Source of the DNA: Jeotgalibacillus sp. R-1-5s-1
GTDB lineage: Bacteria; Bacillota; Bacilli; Bacillales; Jeotgalibacillaceae
Direction of reading: 5' to 3'
Length of the DNA: 64,000 nt
Assembly: GCF_004405105.1 (NCBI RefSeq)
Contig: NZ_SORW01000016.1
Span: 1-64,000, forward strand
In this document: positions 19,264 through 30,356 of the stretch, piece by piece
How positions within the stretch are numbered: the first letter of the stretch is position 1
Layout: the number at the start of each line of letters is the position of its first letter
Notes under the pieces: model-generated
What the model was told of the DNA's origin: nothing
Databases searched by the model: none
Seen by the model: only the letters and a program-made list of their open reading frames with translations
Position numbers and translations under genes: made by a program

Positions 19264-19408
19264 TGTTGTGAAATTATATAACCATTTGTACCGTAGACAG
19301 CAGGTGTCTCTGACTTAATTTCCTGCCGAGGTCATGACGAATAAAAGAGATTTCTTTTACTTTGAAATGATACGCCTCTATGTCTACTTTCCGGCATAGA
19401 GGCTTTTT
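19264..19408 (+). ncRNA. L10 leader (autoregulatory mRNA leader)
   Basis: The 200-nt untranslated region before rplJ is the place and length of the known Firmicute L10 leader, which binds the L10-L12 complex. It ends in a hairpin with arms GCCTCTATG (19374-19382) and CATAGAGGC (19395-19403) followed by five T, consistent with control by premature termination. The internal part (TAGACAGCAGGTGTCTCTGAC and AATTTCCTGCCGAGGTC) would form the kinked stem that L10 recognises; I assign it from context and partial similarity. Confidence 0.75.
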
Positions 19409-19463
19409 ATTATGATCGGACGGTATGAATGACGCTCCAGCAAATACTACAGGAGGTGTTAGG

Positions 19464-19964
19464 ATGAGCAGTGTGATCGAGCAAAAGAAACAGCTTGTGA
19501 CAGAAATTCAAGAGAAATTCCAATCAAGCGCATCATCAGTAATCGTAGACTATCGCGGTCTTTCAGTTGCTGAAGTAACCGAGCTTCGTAAACAGCTTCG
19601 TGAAGCAGGCGTTGAGTTCAAGGTTTACAAAAACTCTATGACTCGCCGTGCGGCTGAAGCTGCTGGCCTTGAAGGTCTTTCTGAAAGCCTTACAGGTCCT
19701 AACGCAATCGCATTTTCTGCTGAAGATGTTGTTGCGCCAGCGAAGATTCTTAACAACTTTGCGAAAAACCATGAAGCACTTGAGCTAAAAGCAGGTGTGA
19801 TCGAAGGAAACGTAGCATCACTTGAACAAGTGAAAGCTCTTGCGGATCTTCCATCACGTGAAGGCCTACTTTCTATGCTACTCAGCGTACTTCAGGCTCC
19901 AATTCGCGGACTTGCCGTTGCAACAAAAGCTGTTGCAGACCAAAAAGAAGAGCAGGGCGCTTAA
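19464..19964 (+). CDS. rplJ: Ribosomal protein L10
   Basis: L10 anchors the L7/L12 dimers to the large subunit. The 166-residue protein begins [11 protein letters not shown], has the rRNA-binding core with [20 protein letters not shown] (about 25-45) and [12 protein letters not shown], and a C-terminal helix for L12 binding ending ADQKEEQGA. The ATG at 19464 behind AGGAGGTG is preferred over an in-frame codon at 19425. Followed by rplL after 73 bp; both are controlled through the L10 leader. Confidence 0.97.
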   Translation: MSSVIEQKKQLVTEIQEKFQSSASSVIVDYRGLSVAEVTELRKQLREAGVEFKVYKNSMTRRAAEAAGLEGLSESLTGPNAIAFSAEDVVAPAKILNNFAKNHEALELKAGVIEGNVASLEQVKALADLPSREGLLSMLLSVLQAPIRGLAVATKAVADQKEEQGA

Positions 19965-20037
19965 TAGCAGCCTGCTAGCCGGATAACTTTTATCCAAACA
20001 AACTAAACCAAAACATTCCATAAGGAGGAACTATATC

Positions 20038-20400
20038 ATGACTAAAGAACAAATGATCGAAGCAATCAAAGAAATGACAGTTCTTGAACTTAACGACCTT
20101 GTAAAAGCAATCGAAGAAGAATTCGGTGTATCTGCTGCTGCTCCTGTAGCTGTAGCTGGTGCTGCTGGTGGCGAAGCTGCTGCTGAGCAAACTGAATTTG
20201 ACGTTGTTCTTACTGAAGCTGGTGCTCAGAAGATCAAGGTTATCAAAGTGGTTCGTGAAATCACTGGTCTTGGCCTGAAAGAAGCTAAGGAAATGGTAGA
20301 TAACACGCCTAAGTCAGTTAAAGAAGGCGCTACTAAAGAAGAAGCTGAAGAAATCAAAGCTAAGCTTGAAGAAGTTGGAGCTGGCGTAGAAGTTAAGTAA
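20038..20400 (+). CDS. rplL: Ribosomal protein L7/L12
   Basis: L12 dimers form the flexible stalk that recruits elongation factors and stimulates their GTPase. The 120-residue protein has the N-terminal dimerisation helix pair (about 1-30), an Ala/Gly-rich hinge ([17 protein letters not shown], about 38-54) and the C-terminal factor-binding domain with [20 protein letters not shown]. Codon use is strongly biased, as in the other ribosomal genes here. A terminator follows at once. Confidence 0.98.
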   Translation: MTKEQMIEAIKEMTVLELNDLVKAIEEEFGVSAAAPVAVAGAAGGEAAAEQTEFDVVLTEAGAQKIKVIKVVREITGLGLKEAKEMVDNTPKSVKEGATKEEAEEIKAKLEEVGAGVEVK

Positions 20401-20416
20401 TAGTTTTTTGTCGAAA

Positions 20417-20445
20417 AAGCTCGCTTGAATTAGCGGGCTTTTTTT
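20417..20445 (+). terminator. rplJL terminator
   Basis: Arms AAGCTCGCT (20417-20425) and AGCGGGCTT (20432-20440), nine pairs including one G-U, 6-nt loop, followed by seven T. Confidence 0.92.
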
Positions 20446-20535
20446 ATAGAGAAGAATGAAAACATTTGGGCAGATAAGCCCTTTTTTTATCTCTGGTGTT
20501 TGTGTTCAGAAGAAAATGGGTTGAGGTGATTCAGA

Positions 20536-21138
20536 ATGGCGGATCATTATTATTCCAAAAAACCCGGGGTGGAAAGCAAGCCGCAATGGTGGGACTTCAC
20601 CCTAAGAGGTCATAAGCTGAAGTTTAAAACAGATCAGGGTGTTTTTTCGAAGAGTGAAGTAGACTTTGGATCTCGTGTTTTGATTGAAGCATTCCGTGAG
20701 CCGGAGATCGCAGGAGATATTCTCGACGTCGGCTGCGGGTACGGTCCAATCGGCTTATCGATTGCCAAAAGTTTTCCGGAGAGAAGCGTTCAGATGGTCG
20801 ATGTCAATGACCGCGCGATGCAGCTTGCCCGTGAAAATGCTCAGCACAATGGCATCACTTCTGTGAAAGTGTACGAAAGCGACTGTCTGGATCAGGTGGA
20901 CGATACCGCTTTTGCGGCAATCCTGACCAACCCGCCGATCCGTGCCGGAAAGCATACTGTTCACAAAATCTTTGAACAGAGTGCAGAAAAACTGGCAGCA
21001 GGTGGAGCGCTTTGGGTTGTTATCCAGAAGAAGCAGGGGGCACCATCCGCCTTGCAGAAACTCGAGTCTCTTTTTAATGAAGTGGAGACGGTTGATAAGC
21101 AAAAAGGTTATTTCATCTTCTGTGCGAAAAAGCATTGA
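20536..21138 (+). CDS. ybxB: RsmC-like class I SAM-dependent methyltransferase (YbxB family)
   Basis: The 200-residue protein has a Rossmann methyltransferase fold: motif I DVGCGYGPIGLSIA (about 62-75), an acidic loop VDVNDRAMQLARENA (motif II), and NPPIRAGK (motif IV, the NPP(Y/F/I) catalytic motif of N-methyltransferases acting on bases). It corresponds to the C-terminal half of E. coli RsmC, which methylates 16S rRNA guanine; the substrate in Bacillales is not established. The conserved place between rplL and rpoB is shared with B. subtilis ybxB. Confidence 0.88.
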   Translation: MADHYYSKKPGVESKPQWWDFTLRGHKLKFKTDQGVFSKSEVDFGSRVLIEAFREPEIAGDILDVGCGYGPIGLSIAKSFPERSVQMVDVNDRAMQLARENAQHNGITSVKVYESDCLDQVDDTAFAAILTNPPIRAGKHTVHKIFEQSAEKLAAGGALWVVIQKKQGAPSALQKLESLFNEVETVDKQKGYFIFCAKKH

Positions 21139-21199
21139 CCCGGTTTTGGGCTTGTGATAGTATTATATGATGTACAAATATTATCATCAGTAAGTATGT

Positions 21200-21225
21200 C
21201 CATTTGTATAAATGGATTGTTTTTT
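21200..21225 (+). terminator. Possible attenuator hairpin upstream of rpoB
   Basis: Short perfect stem CCATTT / AAATGG (21200-21205 and 21210-21215) followed by ATTGTTTTTT. It lies in the 219-bp gap before rpoB. The stem is only 6 bp and AT-rich, so it would at most reduce read-through from upstream. The rest of the gap is AT-rich with no other structure I can support. Confidence 0.35.
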
Positions 21226-21357
21226 GGCAAAAATGGTTTGAATAAAGATTTATAGAATAGAAAATGTGGACCTTTCCCGTTTTCTATTTGTCTTTGTCCG
21301 TTTCTTTTTAAATAAAGGAAACGCACACTAAAACGCTTGATTTGAGGGGTGAATCAG

Positions 21358-24300
21358 TTGACAGGTCAACTAGTTCAGTATGGACGACACCGCCAGCGCA
21401 GAAGTTTTGCGCGAATCAGTGAGGTACTTGAGTTACCGAATCTGATTGAAATTCAGACAGCTTCTTACGATTGGTTTTTAGAAGAAGGTCTTCGTGAAAT
21501 GTTCCGCGATATTTCGCCAATCGAAGATTTCACAGGAAACTTGTCACTTGAGTTTATTGACTACAGCCTCGGTGAGCCGAAATATTCGGTAGATGAGTCG
21601 AAAGAGCGTGACGTAACGTATTCCGCTCCACTTCGTGTGAAGGTTCGTCTATTAAATAAAGAAACCGGCGAAGTAAAAGACCAGGATGTATTTATGGGTG
21701 ATTTCCCGCTGATGACAGAAACAGGAACGTTTATCATTAATGGTGCTGAACGTGTAATTGTTTCTCAGCTTGTAAGATCACCAAGTGTTTATTTCCACGA
21801 TAAAATGGACAAAAACGGGAAGCGCGGCTTCGGTGCAACGGTTATTCCAAACCGTGGTGCATGGCTTGAGTATGAAACGGATGCGAAGGACGTTGTTCAC
21901 GTTCGTATCGACCGTACGCGTAAGCTTCCTGTGACTGTATTGCTTCGTGCACTCGGCTTCGGATCAGATCAGGAGATCATTGATCTTGTCGGTGACAACG
22001 AATATATCCGCAATACGCTTGAGAAAGATAATACAGAAAACGTTGAAAAAGCGCTTCTTGAAATCTATGAGCGTCTTCGTCCGGGTGAACCGCCGACTGT
22101 AGAAAACGCAAAAAGCCTTCTTGAATCACGTTTCTTTGACCCTAAGCGTTACGATCTGGCAAATGTCGGACGTTATAAAATGAATAAAAAGCTTCATATT
22201 AAGAATCGCCTTTTCGGACAGGTGCTTGCTGAAACACTGGCAGACCCTGAAACAGGTGAAATTCTGGCTGAAAAAGGAACAACACTGGACCGCCGTACGC
22301 TGGACAAGTTGATCCCATACCTTGAAAACGGTGTTGGATTCGTTACTTACAACCAGGTAGGTGGAGTGGTTGAAGAGGAATTGACGCTTCAAACGATCAA
22401 AATCCAGGTGCCAAACTCAGACAGTGGTCAGGAAATTAACGTAATCAGCAATGCGTATGTAGATGACAGTGTCAAAAATATCACCATTGCAGATATCGTT
22501 TCTTCCATCTCTTATTTCTTTAACCTGCTGCACGGAGTCGGCCTGACAGATGATATTGATCATCTTGGAAACCGTCGTCTGCGTTCTGTAGGTGAACTTC
22601 TTCAAAACCAGTTCCGTATCGGTCTTTCCCGTATGGAGCGTGTGGTTCGTGAGAGAATGTCGATCCAGGATACGAATACGATCACGCCTCAGCAGCTGAT
22701 CAACATCCGTCCTGTTATCGCTTCGATCAAAGAGTTCTTCGGAAGCTCACAGCTTTCCCAGTTCATGGACCAGACAAACCCGCTTGCTGAATTAACGCAC
22801 AAGCGTCGTCTGTCTGCACTTGGACCTGGTGGTTTAACGCGTGAGCGCGCAGGCTTTGAAGTACGTGACGTTCACTACTCTCACTATGGCCGTATGTGTC
22901 CGATCGAAACGCCTGAGGGACCAAACATCGGGTTGATCAACTCATTATCCAGCTTTGCAAAAGTAAACCGTTTTGGCTTCATCGAAACGCCATACCGTCG
23001 TGTTGATCCTGACACAGGACGCGTAACAGAGCGTATCGATTACCTGACGGCGGATGAAGAGGATAACTATGTTGTGGCACAGGCAAATGCACGTCTTGGT
23101 GAAGACGGCTCGTTCCTTGATGAAGAAGTGGTTTCCCGTTTCCGCGGTGAGAACACGGTATTCAAGCGCGACCGTATTGACTACATGGACGTTTCGCCAA
23201 AGCAGGTAGTATCTGCTGCGACAGCATGTATCCCGTTCCTTGAGAACGATGACTCCAACCGTGCCCTCATGGGAGCGAACATGCAGCGTCAGGCTGTACC
23301 ATTGATGAATCCGGAAGCTCCGTTTGTCGGAACAGGAATGGAACACGTTTCTGCGAAGGATTCAGGTGCAGCTGTAATTAATAAGCACGAAGGTATTGTT
23401 GAACGCGTCCAGGCTGACCAGATCTGGGTTCGCCGCCTTGTTGACGTTGATGGCAACGAAACACAAGGGGATGTTGACAAATACAAGCTTCAGAAATTCG
23501 TCCGTTCTAACCAGGGAACGTGCTACAACCAGCGTCCGATCGTGGCTGTAGGCGACCGTGTAGAGAAAGGCGAAATTCTGGCTGACGGTCCTTCCATGGA
23601 AGCAGGAGAGCTTGCGCTTGGCCGTAACGTTCTTGTCGGCTTCATGACATGGGATGGATTTAACTACGAGGATGCGGTCATCATGAGTGAGCGCCTTGTA
23701 AAAGATGATGTATACACGTCTATTCATATTGAAGAATATGAGTCAGAGTCCCGTGATACAAAGCTTGGACCGGAAGAAATTACACGTGACATTCCAAACG
23801 TCGGTGAAGATGCACTGCGCAACCTTGACGACCGCGGAATCATCCGTGTAGGTGCTGAAGTAAAAGACGGCGACATTCTTGTTGGTAAGGTAACGCCTAA
23901 AGGTGTAACGGAACTGACAGCAGAAGAGCGTCTTCTACACGCCATCTTTGGTGAAAAAGCACGTGAAGTCCGCGATACGTCACTGCGTGTTCCACACGGT
24001 GCCGGCGGAATTATCCTTGATGTAAAAATCTTTAACCGCGAAGACGGAGATGAGCTTCCTCCAGGTGTTAACCAGCTTGTCCGCGCTTATATCGTACAGA
24101 AGAGAAAGATCTCTGTAGGGGATAAGATGGCCGGACGTCACGGTAACAAAGGGGTTATCTCACGTATTCTTCCGGAAGAAGATATGCCGTATCTTCCAGA
24201 CGGCACGCCAATCGATATCATGCTTAACCCGCTTGGGGTACCATCACGTATGAATATCGGTCAGGTTCTTGAGATGCACATGGGAATGGCTGCCCGCGCA

Positions 24301-24918
24301 ATGGGTATCCACATTGCAACTCCTGTATTTGACGGTGCGAACGAGGAAGATGTTTGGGCAACGATTGAAGAAGCAGGCATGTCACGCGATGGTAAAACCG
24401 TTCTTTATGATGGAAGAACAGGCGATCCATTCGATAACCGTGTATCAGTCGGCGTCATGTACATGATCAAGCTGGCTCACATGGTTGATGACAAACTGCA
24501 CGCGCGTTCAACTGGACCATACTCACTTGTTACACAGCAGCCACTGGGCGGTAAAGCACAGTTCGGCGGACAGCGTTTCGGTGAGATGGAGGTATGGGCA
24601 CTTGAAGCATACGGTGCTGCCTACACACTTCAGGAAATCCTGACAGTGAAATCAGATGACGTAGTCGGACGTGTGAAAACGTACGAAGCGATTGTAAAAG
24701 GGGACAGCGTTCCGGAACCGGGCGTACCTGAATCATTTAAAGTATTAATCAAGGAACTTCAGAGTTTGGGTATGGACGTGAAGATGCTTTCAAGCAACGA
24801 TGAAGAAATCGAAATGCGCGACCTTGACGATGAAGATGAGATCCACCAGGCAGATGCCTTAAATATCGCACCTGAAACAGAAGCACTCTCTTCTGAAACA
24901 GTGGCATCAAAAGAGTGA
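21358..24918 (+). CDS. rpoB: RpoB, RNA polymerase beta subunit
   Basis: RpoB forms half of the polymerase active-site cleft. The 1186-residue product aligns along its length with Firmicute beta subunits. The rifampicin region reads [20 protein letters not shown] (about 463-482) with the usual susceptible residues, and the [13 protein letters not shown] segment near residue 925 is the conserved active-site part. The TTG at 21358 ([12 protein letters not shown]) follows GAGGGGTGA and is the start used in B. subtilis; a GTG at 21349 overlaps that site. rpoC follows after 63 bp. Confidence 0.98.
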   Translation: MTGQLVQYGRHRQRRSFARISEVLELPNLIEIQTASYDWFLEEGLREMFRDISPIEDFTGNLSLEFIDYSLGEPKYSVDESKERDVTYSAPLRVKVRLLNKETGEVKDQDVFMGDFPLMTETGTFIINGAERVIVSQLVRSPSVYFHDKMDKNGKRGFGATVIPNRGAWLEYETDAKDVVHVRIDRTRKLPVTVLLRALGFGSDQEIIDLVGDNEYIRNTLEKDNTENVEKALLEIYERLRPGEPPTVENAKSLLESRFFDPKRYDLANVGRYKMNKKLHIKNRLFGQVLAETLADPETGEILAEKGTTLDRRTLDKLIPYLENGVGFVTYNQVGGVVEEELTLQTIKIQVPNSDSGQEINVISNAYVDDSVKNITIADIVSSISYFFNLLHGVGLTDDIDHLGNRRLRSVGELLQNQFRIGLSRMERVVRERMSIQDTNTITPQQLINIRPVIASIKEFFGSSQLSQFMDQTNPLAELTHKRRLSALGPGGLTRERAGFEVRDVHYSHYGRMCPIETPEGPNIGLINSLSSFAKVNRFGFIETPYRRVDPDTGRVTERIDYLTADEEDNYVVAQANARLGEDGSFLDEEVVSRFRGENTVFKRDRIDYMDVSPKQVVSAATACIPFLENDDSNRALMGANMQRQAVPLMNPEAPFVGTGMEHVSAKDSGAAVINKHEGIVERVQADQIWVRRLVDVDGNETQGDVDKYKLQKFVRSNQGTCYNQRPIVAVGDRVEKGEILADGPSMEAGELALGRNVLVGFMTWDGFNYEDAVIMSERLVKDDVYTSIHIEEYESESRDTKLGPEEITRDIPNVGEDALRNLDDRGIIRVGAEVKDGDILVGKVTPKGVTELTAEERLLHAIFGEKAREVRDTSLRVPHGAGGIILDVKIFNREDGDELPPGVNQLVRAYIVQKRKISVGDKMAGRHGNKGVISRILPEEDMPYLPDGTPIDIMLNPLGVPSRMNIGQVLEMHMGMAARAMGIHIATPVFDGANEEDVWATIEEAGMSRDGKTVLYDGRTGDPFDNRVSVGVMYMIKLAHMVDDKLHARSTGPYSLVTQQPLGGKAQFGGQRFGEMEVWALEAYGAAYTLQEILTVKSDDVVGRVKTYEAIVKGDSVPEPGVPESFKVLIKELQSLGMDVKMLSSNDEEIEMRDLDDEDEIHQADALNIAPETEALSSETVASKE

Positions 24919-24981
24919 ACCTGACTGTGCAGCTAACCGACAATAGGGCAAAACCTGTAAACGAAAAGGGAGGTAGGCTCC

Positions 24982-27900
24982 TTGATAGATGTTAATAACT
25001 TTGAATATATGAAAATTGGTTTAGCCTCACCTGACAAGATCCGCTCTTGGTCATTTGGTGAAGTGAAAAAGCCGGAGACGATTAACTATCGTACTCTTAA
25101 GCCTGAAAAAGACGGTCTTTTCTGCGAGCGAATCTTTGGCCCGCAGAAGGACTGGGAATGTCACTGCGGTAAATACAAGCGCGTCCGTTATAAGGGCGTC
25201 GTTTGTGACCGCTGTGGTGTTGAAGTAACGCGTGCAAAGGTTCGTCGTGAGCGTATGGGTCACATCGAGCTTGCAGCACCTGTCTCTCATATCTGGTACT
25301 TCAAAGGAATCCCAAGCCGTATGGGTCTTGTTCTTGACATGTCCCCACGTGCGCTTGAAGAAGTTATTTACTTCGCGTCCTATGTTGTAACAGAAGCTGG
25401 TGAAACAGCACTTGAGAAAAAACAGCTTCTTTCTGAAAAGGAATACCGTGCTTACCGTGAAAAGTACGGCACGAAATTCCAGGCAGCAATGGGGGCAGAA
25501 GCCATCCGTAAACTGCTTCAGGACATCGATCTTGATAAAGAAGCAGAATCGCTTAAAGAAGAACTGAAATCTGCTCAGGGTCAGCGCCGTACACGTGCGA
25601 TCAAGCGCCTTGAAGTAGTAGAGTCGTTCCGTAACTCAGGAAACCTTCCTGACTGGATGGTACTTGATGTTCTTCCTGTCATCCCGCCTGAACTTCGTCC
25701 AATGGTTCAGCTGGATGGTGGTCGTTTCGCAACATCTGACTTAAACGATCTTTACCGTCGTGTAATCAACCGTAACAACCGTCTGAAGCGTCTTCTTGAC
25801 CTTGGTGCGCCAAGCATCATCGTTCAAAACGAGAAGCGTATGCTTCAGGAAGCCGTTGATGCGTTGATCGATAATGGCCGTCGCGGCCGTCCGGTAACAG
25901 GTCCTGGTAACCGTCCACTTAAATCTCTCTCTCACATGCTGAAAGGGAAGCAGGGACGTTTCCGTCAAAACCTCCTTGGTAAGCGTGTTGACTACTCCGG
26001 CCGTTCTGTAATCGTTGTTGGACCAAGCCTGAAAATGTATCAGTGTGGTCTGCCGAAGGAAATGGCACTTGAGCTGTTCAAGCCGTTTGTTATGAAGGAA
26101 CTTGTTGAACGTGGACTTGCGCACAACATCAAGAGTGCGAAGCGTAAGATCGAACGCGTTCACGATGAAGTTTGGGACGTACTTGAAGACGTCATTAAGG
26201 AGCATCCGGTTCTTCTAAACCGTGCACCGACGCTTCACCGTCTTGGTATCCAGGCGTTTGAACCAACATTGGTTGAGGGCCGTGCGATCCGTCTTCACCC
26301 GCTCGTATGTACAGCCTACAACGCTGACTTCGACGGTGACCAGATGGCTGTTCACGTACCACTTTCATCAGAAGCACAGGCTGAAGCCCGTCTTCTTATG
26401 CTTGCGGCACAGAACATCCTGAATCCGAAGGACGGAAAACCGGTTGTTACGCCGTCTCAGGATATGGTACTTGGTAACTACTACCTGACACTTGAGCGCA
26501 AAAACGCTGTAGGTGAAGGTGCAGTATTCCGCGATGCGGATGAAGCACTTCTTGCATACCAGAATGGTTATGTACACCTGCACACACGTATTGCGATCCA
26601 TGCAGGTTCTCTAAATAAAGAAACATTTACGGAAGAGCAGAACAAGAAACTTCTTCTGACAACAGTCGGAAAAGTCGTCTTTAATGAAATTCTTCCGAAA
26701 GAGTTCCACTACATTAACGAGCCGACAATGGAAAACCTTGAGGTGAACACACCTGAAAAGTACTTCATTGATCCGACTGTTAACGTAAAAGAACACATTG
26801 CAGCTGCTGACCTTGTCACGCCGTTCAAGAAAGGCTTCCTCGGAAGCATCATCGCGGAAGTGTTCAAGAGATTCCATCTTACAGACACGTCTAAGATGCT
26901 TGACAGCATGAAGAATCTTGGATTTAAGCACTCTACACGTGCGGGTATCACTATCGGTATTGCTGATATCGTGGTACTTCCTGAGAAGCAGGGAATCCTT
27001 GACGATGCACAAGGTAAAGTAGATAAAGTACTAAAACAATTCCGTCGTGGTCTGATCACAGAGGAAGAGCGTTATGATCGCGTTATTTCCATCTGGTCAT
27101 CTGCGAAGGATGTCATTCAGGATAAGCTGATGCTGACACTCGACAGCCTGAACCCAATCTATATGATGAGTGATTCAGGAGCGCGTGGTAACGCATCTAA
27201 CTTTACGCAGCTTGCCGGTATGCGTGGTCTGATGGCCAACCCGGCTGGTCGTATTATCGAACTTCCAATCAAATCAAGTTTCCGTGAAGGTCTGACAGTA
27301 CTTGAGTACTTCATCTCGACACACGGTGCCCGTAAAGGTCTTGCCGATACAGCCCTTAAAACAGCTGACTCAGGTTACCTTACACGCCGTCTTGTTGACG
27401 TGGCACAGGATGTCATCGTACGTGAAGAAGACTGTGGAACTGACCGCGGTCTGCGCGTCAAGTCACTGAAAGATGGCACAGAAACGATTGAAGCGTTGGA
27501 AGAACGTCTTGAAGGACGTTATTCAAACCAGACAGTTAAGCATCCTGAAACGGGAGAAGTGTTTGTAAGACGCAATGAGCTGATTACAGAAGACATCGCC
27601 CGTCAGATTGTCGAAGCTGGTATTGAAGAAGTATCTATCCGTTCAGCCTTCACTTGTAACACGCGTCACGGCGTATGTGAAAAGTGTTACGGTAAAAACC
27701 TTGCGACTGGTGAAAAAGTGGAAGTCGGCGAAGCAGTCGGCATCATCGCAGCCCAGTCAATCGGGGAGCCGGGAACACAGCTTACAATGCGTACGTTCCA
27801 CACAGGTGGGGTAGCCGGAGACGATATCACACAGGGTCTTCCTCGTATTCAGGAAATCTTCGAAGCGCGTAACCCGAAAGGTCAAGCTGTCATTTCTGAA

Positions 27901-28581
27901 ATTGATGGTGTAATCACCGATATTACAGAAGGCAAAGACCGCCAGCAGGAAATCACCGTTCGCGGCGAAGTGGAAACAAGAACGTACAATGCTCCTTACA
28001 CAGCACGTCTGAAAGTGTCTGTTGACGATACAATTGCCCGCGGTCAGGAACTGACTGAAGGTTCGATTGATCCGAAAGAGCTGATCAAAGTACGTGACGT
28101 ATCTGCGGTACAGGAATATCTGCTTCGTGAAGTACAAAAAGTATACCGTATGCAGGGTGTAGAAATCGGAGACAAGCACGTTGAAGTCATGGTTCGCCAG
28201 ATGCTTCGTAAAGTACGTGTCATTGAAGCCGGGGATACAGATCTGCTGCCAGGTTCACTGCTTGATGTACACCAGTTCATGGAAGCAAACCAGCAGGTAC
28301 TGCTTGACGGCAAACAGCCGGCAACAGGCCGCCCGCTGATTCTTGGTATCACAAAAGCGTCTCTTGAAACAGAGTCCTTCCTATCTGCAGCATCCTTCCA
28401 GGAGACAACTCGTGTCCTGACAGATGCAGCGATCAAAGGAAAACGTGATGAACTGCTTGGACTGAAAGAAAATGTTATCATCGGTAAGCTCGTTCCGGCC
28501 GGAACAGGTATGCAACGTTACCGTCAGGCTGAGATCGAATCTGAAGAACTTCCGGAAGAAGAAGCAGTTTCCGTTGAGTAA
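24982..28581 (+). CDS. rpoC: RpoC, RNA polymerase beta' subunit
   Basis: RpoC carries the catalytic magnesium site. The 1199-residue protein has the N-terminal zinc finger [20 protein letters not shown] (Cys near 60-78), the metal-binding NADFDGDQM (about 447-455), a trigger-loop region with [18 protein letters not shown], and a second zinc cluster [13 protein letters not shown] (about 893-905). It starts with TTG behind GGGAGGT and is not fused to rpoB. A strong terminator ends the operon. Confidence 0.98.
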   Translation: MIDVNNFEYMKIGLASPDKIRSWSFGEVKKPETINYRTLKPEKDGLFCERIFGPQKDWECHCGKYKRVRYKGVVCDRCGVEVTRAKVRRERMGHIELAAPVSHIWYFKGIPSRMGLVLDMSPRALEEVIYFASYVVTEAGETALEKKQLLSEKEYRAYREKYGTKFQAAMGAEAIRKLLQDIDLDKEAESLKEELKSAQGQRRTRAIKRLEVVESFRNSGNLPDWMVLDVLPVIPPELRPMVQLDGGRFATSDLNDLYRRVINRNNRLKRLLDLGAPSIIVQNEKRMLQEAVDALIDNGRRGRPVTGPGNRPLKSLSHMLKGKQGRFRQNLLGKRVDYSGRSVIVVGPSLKMYQCGLPKEMALELFKPFVMKELVERGLAHNIKSAKRKIERVHDEVWDVLEDVIKEHPVLLNRAPTLHRLGIQAFEPTLVEGRAIRLHPLVCTAYNADFDGDQMAVHVPLSSEAQAEARLLMLAAQNILNPKDGKPVVTPSQDMVLGNYYLTLERKNAVGEGAVFRDADEALLAYQNGYVHLHTRIAIHAGSLNKETFTEEQNKKLLLTTVGKVVFNEILPKEFHYINEPTMENLEVNTPEKYFIDPTVNVKEHIAAADLVTPFKKGFLGSIIAEVFKRFHLTDTSKMLDSMKNLGFKHSTRAGITIGIADIVVLPEKQGILDDAQGKVDKVLKQFRRGLITEEERYDRVISIWSSAKDVIQDKLMLTLDSLNPIYMMSDSGARGNASNFTQLAGMRGLMANPAGRIIELPIKSSFREGLTVLEYFISTHGARKGLADTALKTADSGYLTRRLVDVAQDVIVREEDCGTDRGLRVKSLKDGTETIEALEERLEGRYSNQTVKHPETGEVFVRRNELITEDIARQIVEAGIEEVSIRSAFTCNTRHGVCEKCYGKNLATGEKVEVGEAVGIIAAQSIGEPGTQLTMRTFHTGGVAGDDITQGLPRIQEIFEARNPKGQAVISEIDGVITDITEGKDRQQEITVRGEVETRTYNAPYTARLKVSVDDTIARGQELTEGSIDPKELIKVRDVSAVQEYLLREVQKVYRMQGVEIGDKHVEVMVRQMLRKVRVIEAGDTDLLPGSLLDVHQFMEANQQVLLDGKQPATGRPLILGITKASLETESFLSAASFQETTRVLTDAAIKGKRDELLGLKENVIIGKLVPAGTGMQRYRQAEIESEELPEEEAVSVE

Positions 28582-28600
28582 TTCATCATCCGATTGAATC

Positions 28601-28635
28601 AAAAAAGGTGGCGCCTGCTGGCGTCACCTTTTTTT
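28601..28635 (+). terminator. rpoBC terminator
   Basis: AAAAAAGGTGGCGCC pairs with GGCGTCACCTTTTTT (one G-U, 4-nt loop), a long stem with the A-tract and T-tract typical of a strong intrinsic, possibly bidirectional, terminator. Confidence 0.95.
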
Positions 28636-28659
28636 AATGGGTGAGGGGATGTTCGCGGT

Positions 28660-28869
28660 GGTTCAGGAAATGGTGAAACCGCTTCGCAAAACGTGGGCTT
28701 AGGTTCACAGAATGTAAGGGGAGGTTCGCAAGATAATACTGCAGGTTCACAGAATGCAGGTGGAGGTTCGCAAGATTTCGACACGGGTTCGCAGAATGAT
28801 AGCCATCGTTCGCAAGATTCGCCGGCAGCTTCATAGAATAACGTCCATCTTTCACAGAATCAGGATGAA
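28660..28869 (+). repeat. 21-bp-period degenerate repeat array, copy 2 (rpoC-ybxF gap), the clearest copy
   Basis: Ten consecutive units start at 28660, 28681, 28702, 28723, 28744, 28765, 28786, 28807, 28828 and 28849, exactly 21 bp apart. The first 12 bases follow GGTTCRCARAAT (for example GGTTCACAGAAT, GGTTCGCAAGAT), with the first and last units weaker, while the next 9 bases differ from unit to unit. A stray GTTCGCGGT lies at 28651. The array starts 25 bp after the rpoC terminator and ends 67 bp before the next promoter. ORFs read across it contain 7-residue repeats simply because 21 is divisible by three. Confidence 0.88.
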
Positions 28870-28935
28870 AGACACGCACGTCAGACACATTTGCAAAACG
28901 AACGACCTCCCAAAAAGAATTATTCCCAAACCTTG

Positions 28936-28964
28936 TTGACATCCATATCTTGAGATGATAATAT
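28936..28964 (+). promoter_or_regulatory. Promoter of ybxF and probably the str operon
   Basis: Perfect TTGACA (28936-28941) with TAATAT at a 17-bp spacing (28959-28964); GATAAT at 28957 is an alternative at 15 bp. It follows the repeat array and precedes ybxF by 50 bp. Confidence 0.75.
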
Positions 28965-29013
28965 ATTCAAGGTTGCTACTACTCAACAACCTGTTACTTT
29001 GGAGGATATAATT

Positions 29014-29262
29014 ATGTCTTATGAAAAAGTATCGCAGGCTAAACACATCATTGTAGGATCCAAGCAAGTTGTAAAGGCGCTCAAAGCAGGGTCCGTGAAG
29101 GAAATCGTTGTCGCTGATGACGTTGACCGGCACGTGATTGACAAAGTTTTGCTCACCGCTGAAGAGATGAACGTAACGATTACCCATGTTGATTCAATGA
29201 AGAAGCTGGGGAAAGCGTGCGGGATCGAGGTTGGTGCTGCCGCGGTAGCCATTACTAAGTAA
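29014..29262 (+). CDS. ybxF: L7Ae-family RNA-binding protein (YbxF)
   Basis: The 82-residue protein belongs to the L7Ae/L30e family, which binds kink-turn RNA; B. subtilis YbxF is reported to bind k-turns and to associate with ribosomes. Visible family features are [22 protein letters not shown] (two parts) near the N-terminus and the C-terminal [16 protein letters not shown] signature. The ATG at 29014 behind TGGAGGAT is used; an in-frame ATG at 28999 is upstream of that site. It heads the str operon after rpoC. Confidence 0.92.
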   Translation: MSYEKVSQAKHIIVGSKQVVKALKAGSVKEIVVADDVDRHVIDKVLLTAEEMNVTITHVDSMKKLGKACGIEVGAAAVAITK

Positions 29263-29364
29263 ACATGTTTTTGTAGATGAATCTGCAAGAACTTTGTTTT
29301 TACCCTTAAATGAACCACCTGGATGTGTGGGCTTAAAATAAAGATCGAAGGGAGGAAAAAACTC

Positions 29365-29784
29365 ATGCCTACTATTAACCAATTAGTGCGTAAGCCACGT
29401 CAGTCTAAAGTTGTTAAGTCTGACTCACCAGCATTGAACAAAGGTTACAACAGCTTCAAGAAGAAAGCGACTGACCTTTCATCTCCACAAAAACGCGGTG
29501 TTTGTACTCGTGTTGGTACGATGACTCCGAAGAAGCCAAACTCGGCTCTTCGTAAATATGCTCGTGTACGTCTTACAAACCAGATTGAGGTAACAGCATA
29601 CATTCCTGGAATCGGGCACAACCTTCAAGAGCACAGTGTTGTTCTTATCCGTGGAGGACGTGTAAAGGATTTACCAGGGGTACGTTACCACATCGTTCGT
29701 GGTGCTCTTGATACTGCTGGTGTAGACGGACGTCGTCAAGGTCGTTCTCTATACGGTACTAAGAGACCAAAAGAGAAAAAGTAA
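29365..29784 (+). CDS. rpsL: Ribosomal protein S12
   Basis: S12 sits at the decoding centre and controls accuracy. The 139-residue protein starts [12 protein letters not shown] and keeps the streptomycin-related loops [11 protein letters not shown] (Lys present, sensitive type) and [12 protein letters not shown]. The ATG follows GGGAGGA. First ribosomal gene of the str operon rpsL-rpsG-fusA-tuf. Confidence 0.98.
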   Translation: MPTINQLVRKPRQSKVVKSDSPALNKGYNSFKKKATDLSSPQKRGVCTRVGTMTPKKPNSALRKYARVRLTNQIEVTAYIPGIGHNLQEHSVVLIRGGRVKDLPGVRYHIVRGALDTAGVDGRRQGRSLYGTKRPKEKK

Positions 29785-29834
29785 TAACGTTTTAAATAAA
29801 TGAAAGTAATTTTCCTGTGAAAGGAGGAAATCAC

Positions 29835-30305
29835 ATGCCTCGTAAAGGTGCAGTAGCAAAACGCGACGTATTACCGGATCCGATTCATAACTCGAAGCTG
29901 GTAACTCGTCTAGTTAACAAAATCATGATTGACGGTAAAAAGGGTACAGCTCAAAAGATCCTTTATTCCGCATTCGATATCGTGCAGGAACGCTCTGGAA
30001 AGGATGCTCTTGAAGTATTCGACCAGGCGCTTAAAAACATCATGCCAGTTCTTGAAGTACGTGCACGCCGTGTTGGTGGAGCAAACTATCAGGTACCGGT
30101 TGAGGTTCGTCCAGAACGTCGTACTACACTAGGTCTTCGCTGGTTAGTAAACTATTCACGTCTTCGTGGAGAAAAGACTATGGAAGAACGTCTTGCTAAC
30201 GAAATTCTTGATGCAGCTAACAACACTGGTGCTTCAGTTAAGAAGCGCGAAGATATGCATAAAATGGCAGAAGCAAACAAAGCGTTTGCTCACTACCGCT
30301 GGTAA
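29835..30305 (+). CDS. rpsG: Ribosomal protein S7
   Basis: S7 nucleates assembly of the 30S head and touches the E-site tRNA. The 156-residue product begins [20 protein letters not shown] and ends in [14 protein letters not shown], both typical. The ATG at 29835 lies behind AAAGGAGGAAA; an upstream in-frame codon at 29817 precedes that site. Gaps of about 50 bp on both sides suggest one transcript with rpsL and fusA. Confidence 0.97.
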   Translation: MPRKGAVAKRDVLPDPIHNSKLVTRLVNKIMIDGKKGTAQKILYSAFDIVQERSGKDALEVFDQALKNIMPVLEVRARRVGGANYQVPVEVRPERRTTLGLRWLVNYSRLRGEKTMEERLANEILDAANNTGASVKKREDMHKMAEANKAFAHYRW

Positions 30306-30356
30306 GATTCAATCTTTTATCTACCAAATCACATTTAGTAGGAAGGAGAAAGACCC

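Noticed and set aside
28660-28869. CRISPR interpretation of the repeat-spacer pattern
   Set aside because: Core of 12 nt and spacer of 9 nt are far below CRISPR sizes, cores are degenerate, and no cas gene is near.
28599-28942. Minus-strand ORFs (28599-28784 and 28634-28942) with heptapeptide repeats between rpoC and ybxF
   Set aside because: They read across the terminator and the 21-bp array; the repeated residues are a by-product of a period divisible by three. No ribosome binding site or independent support.
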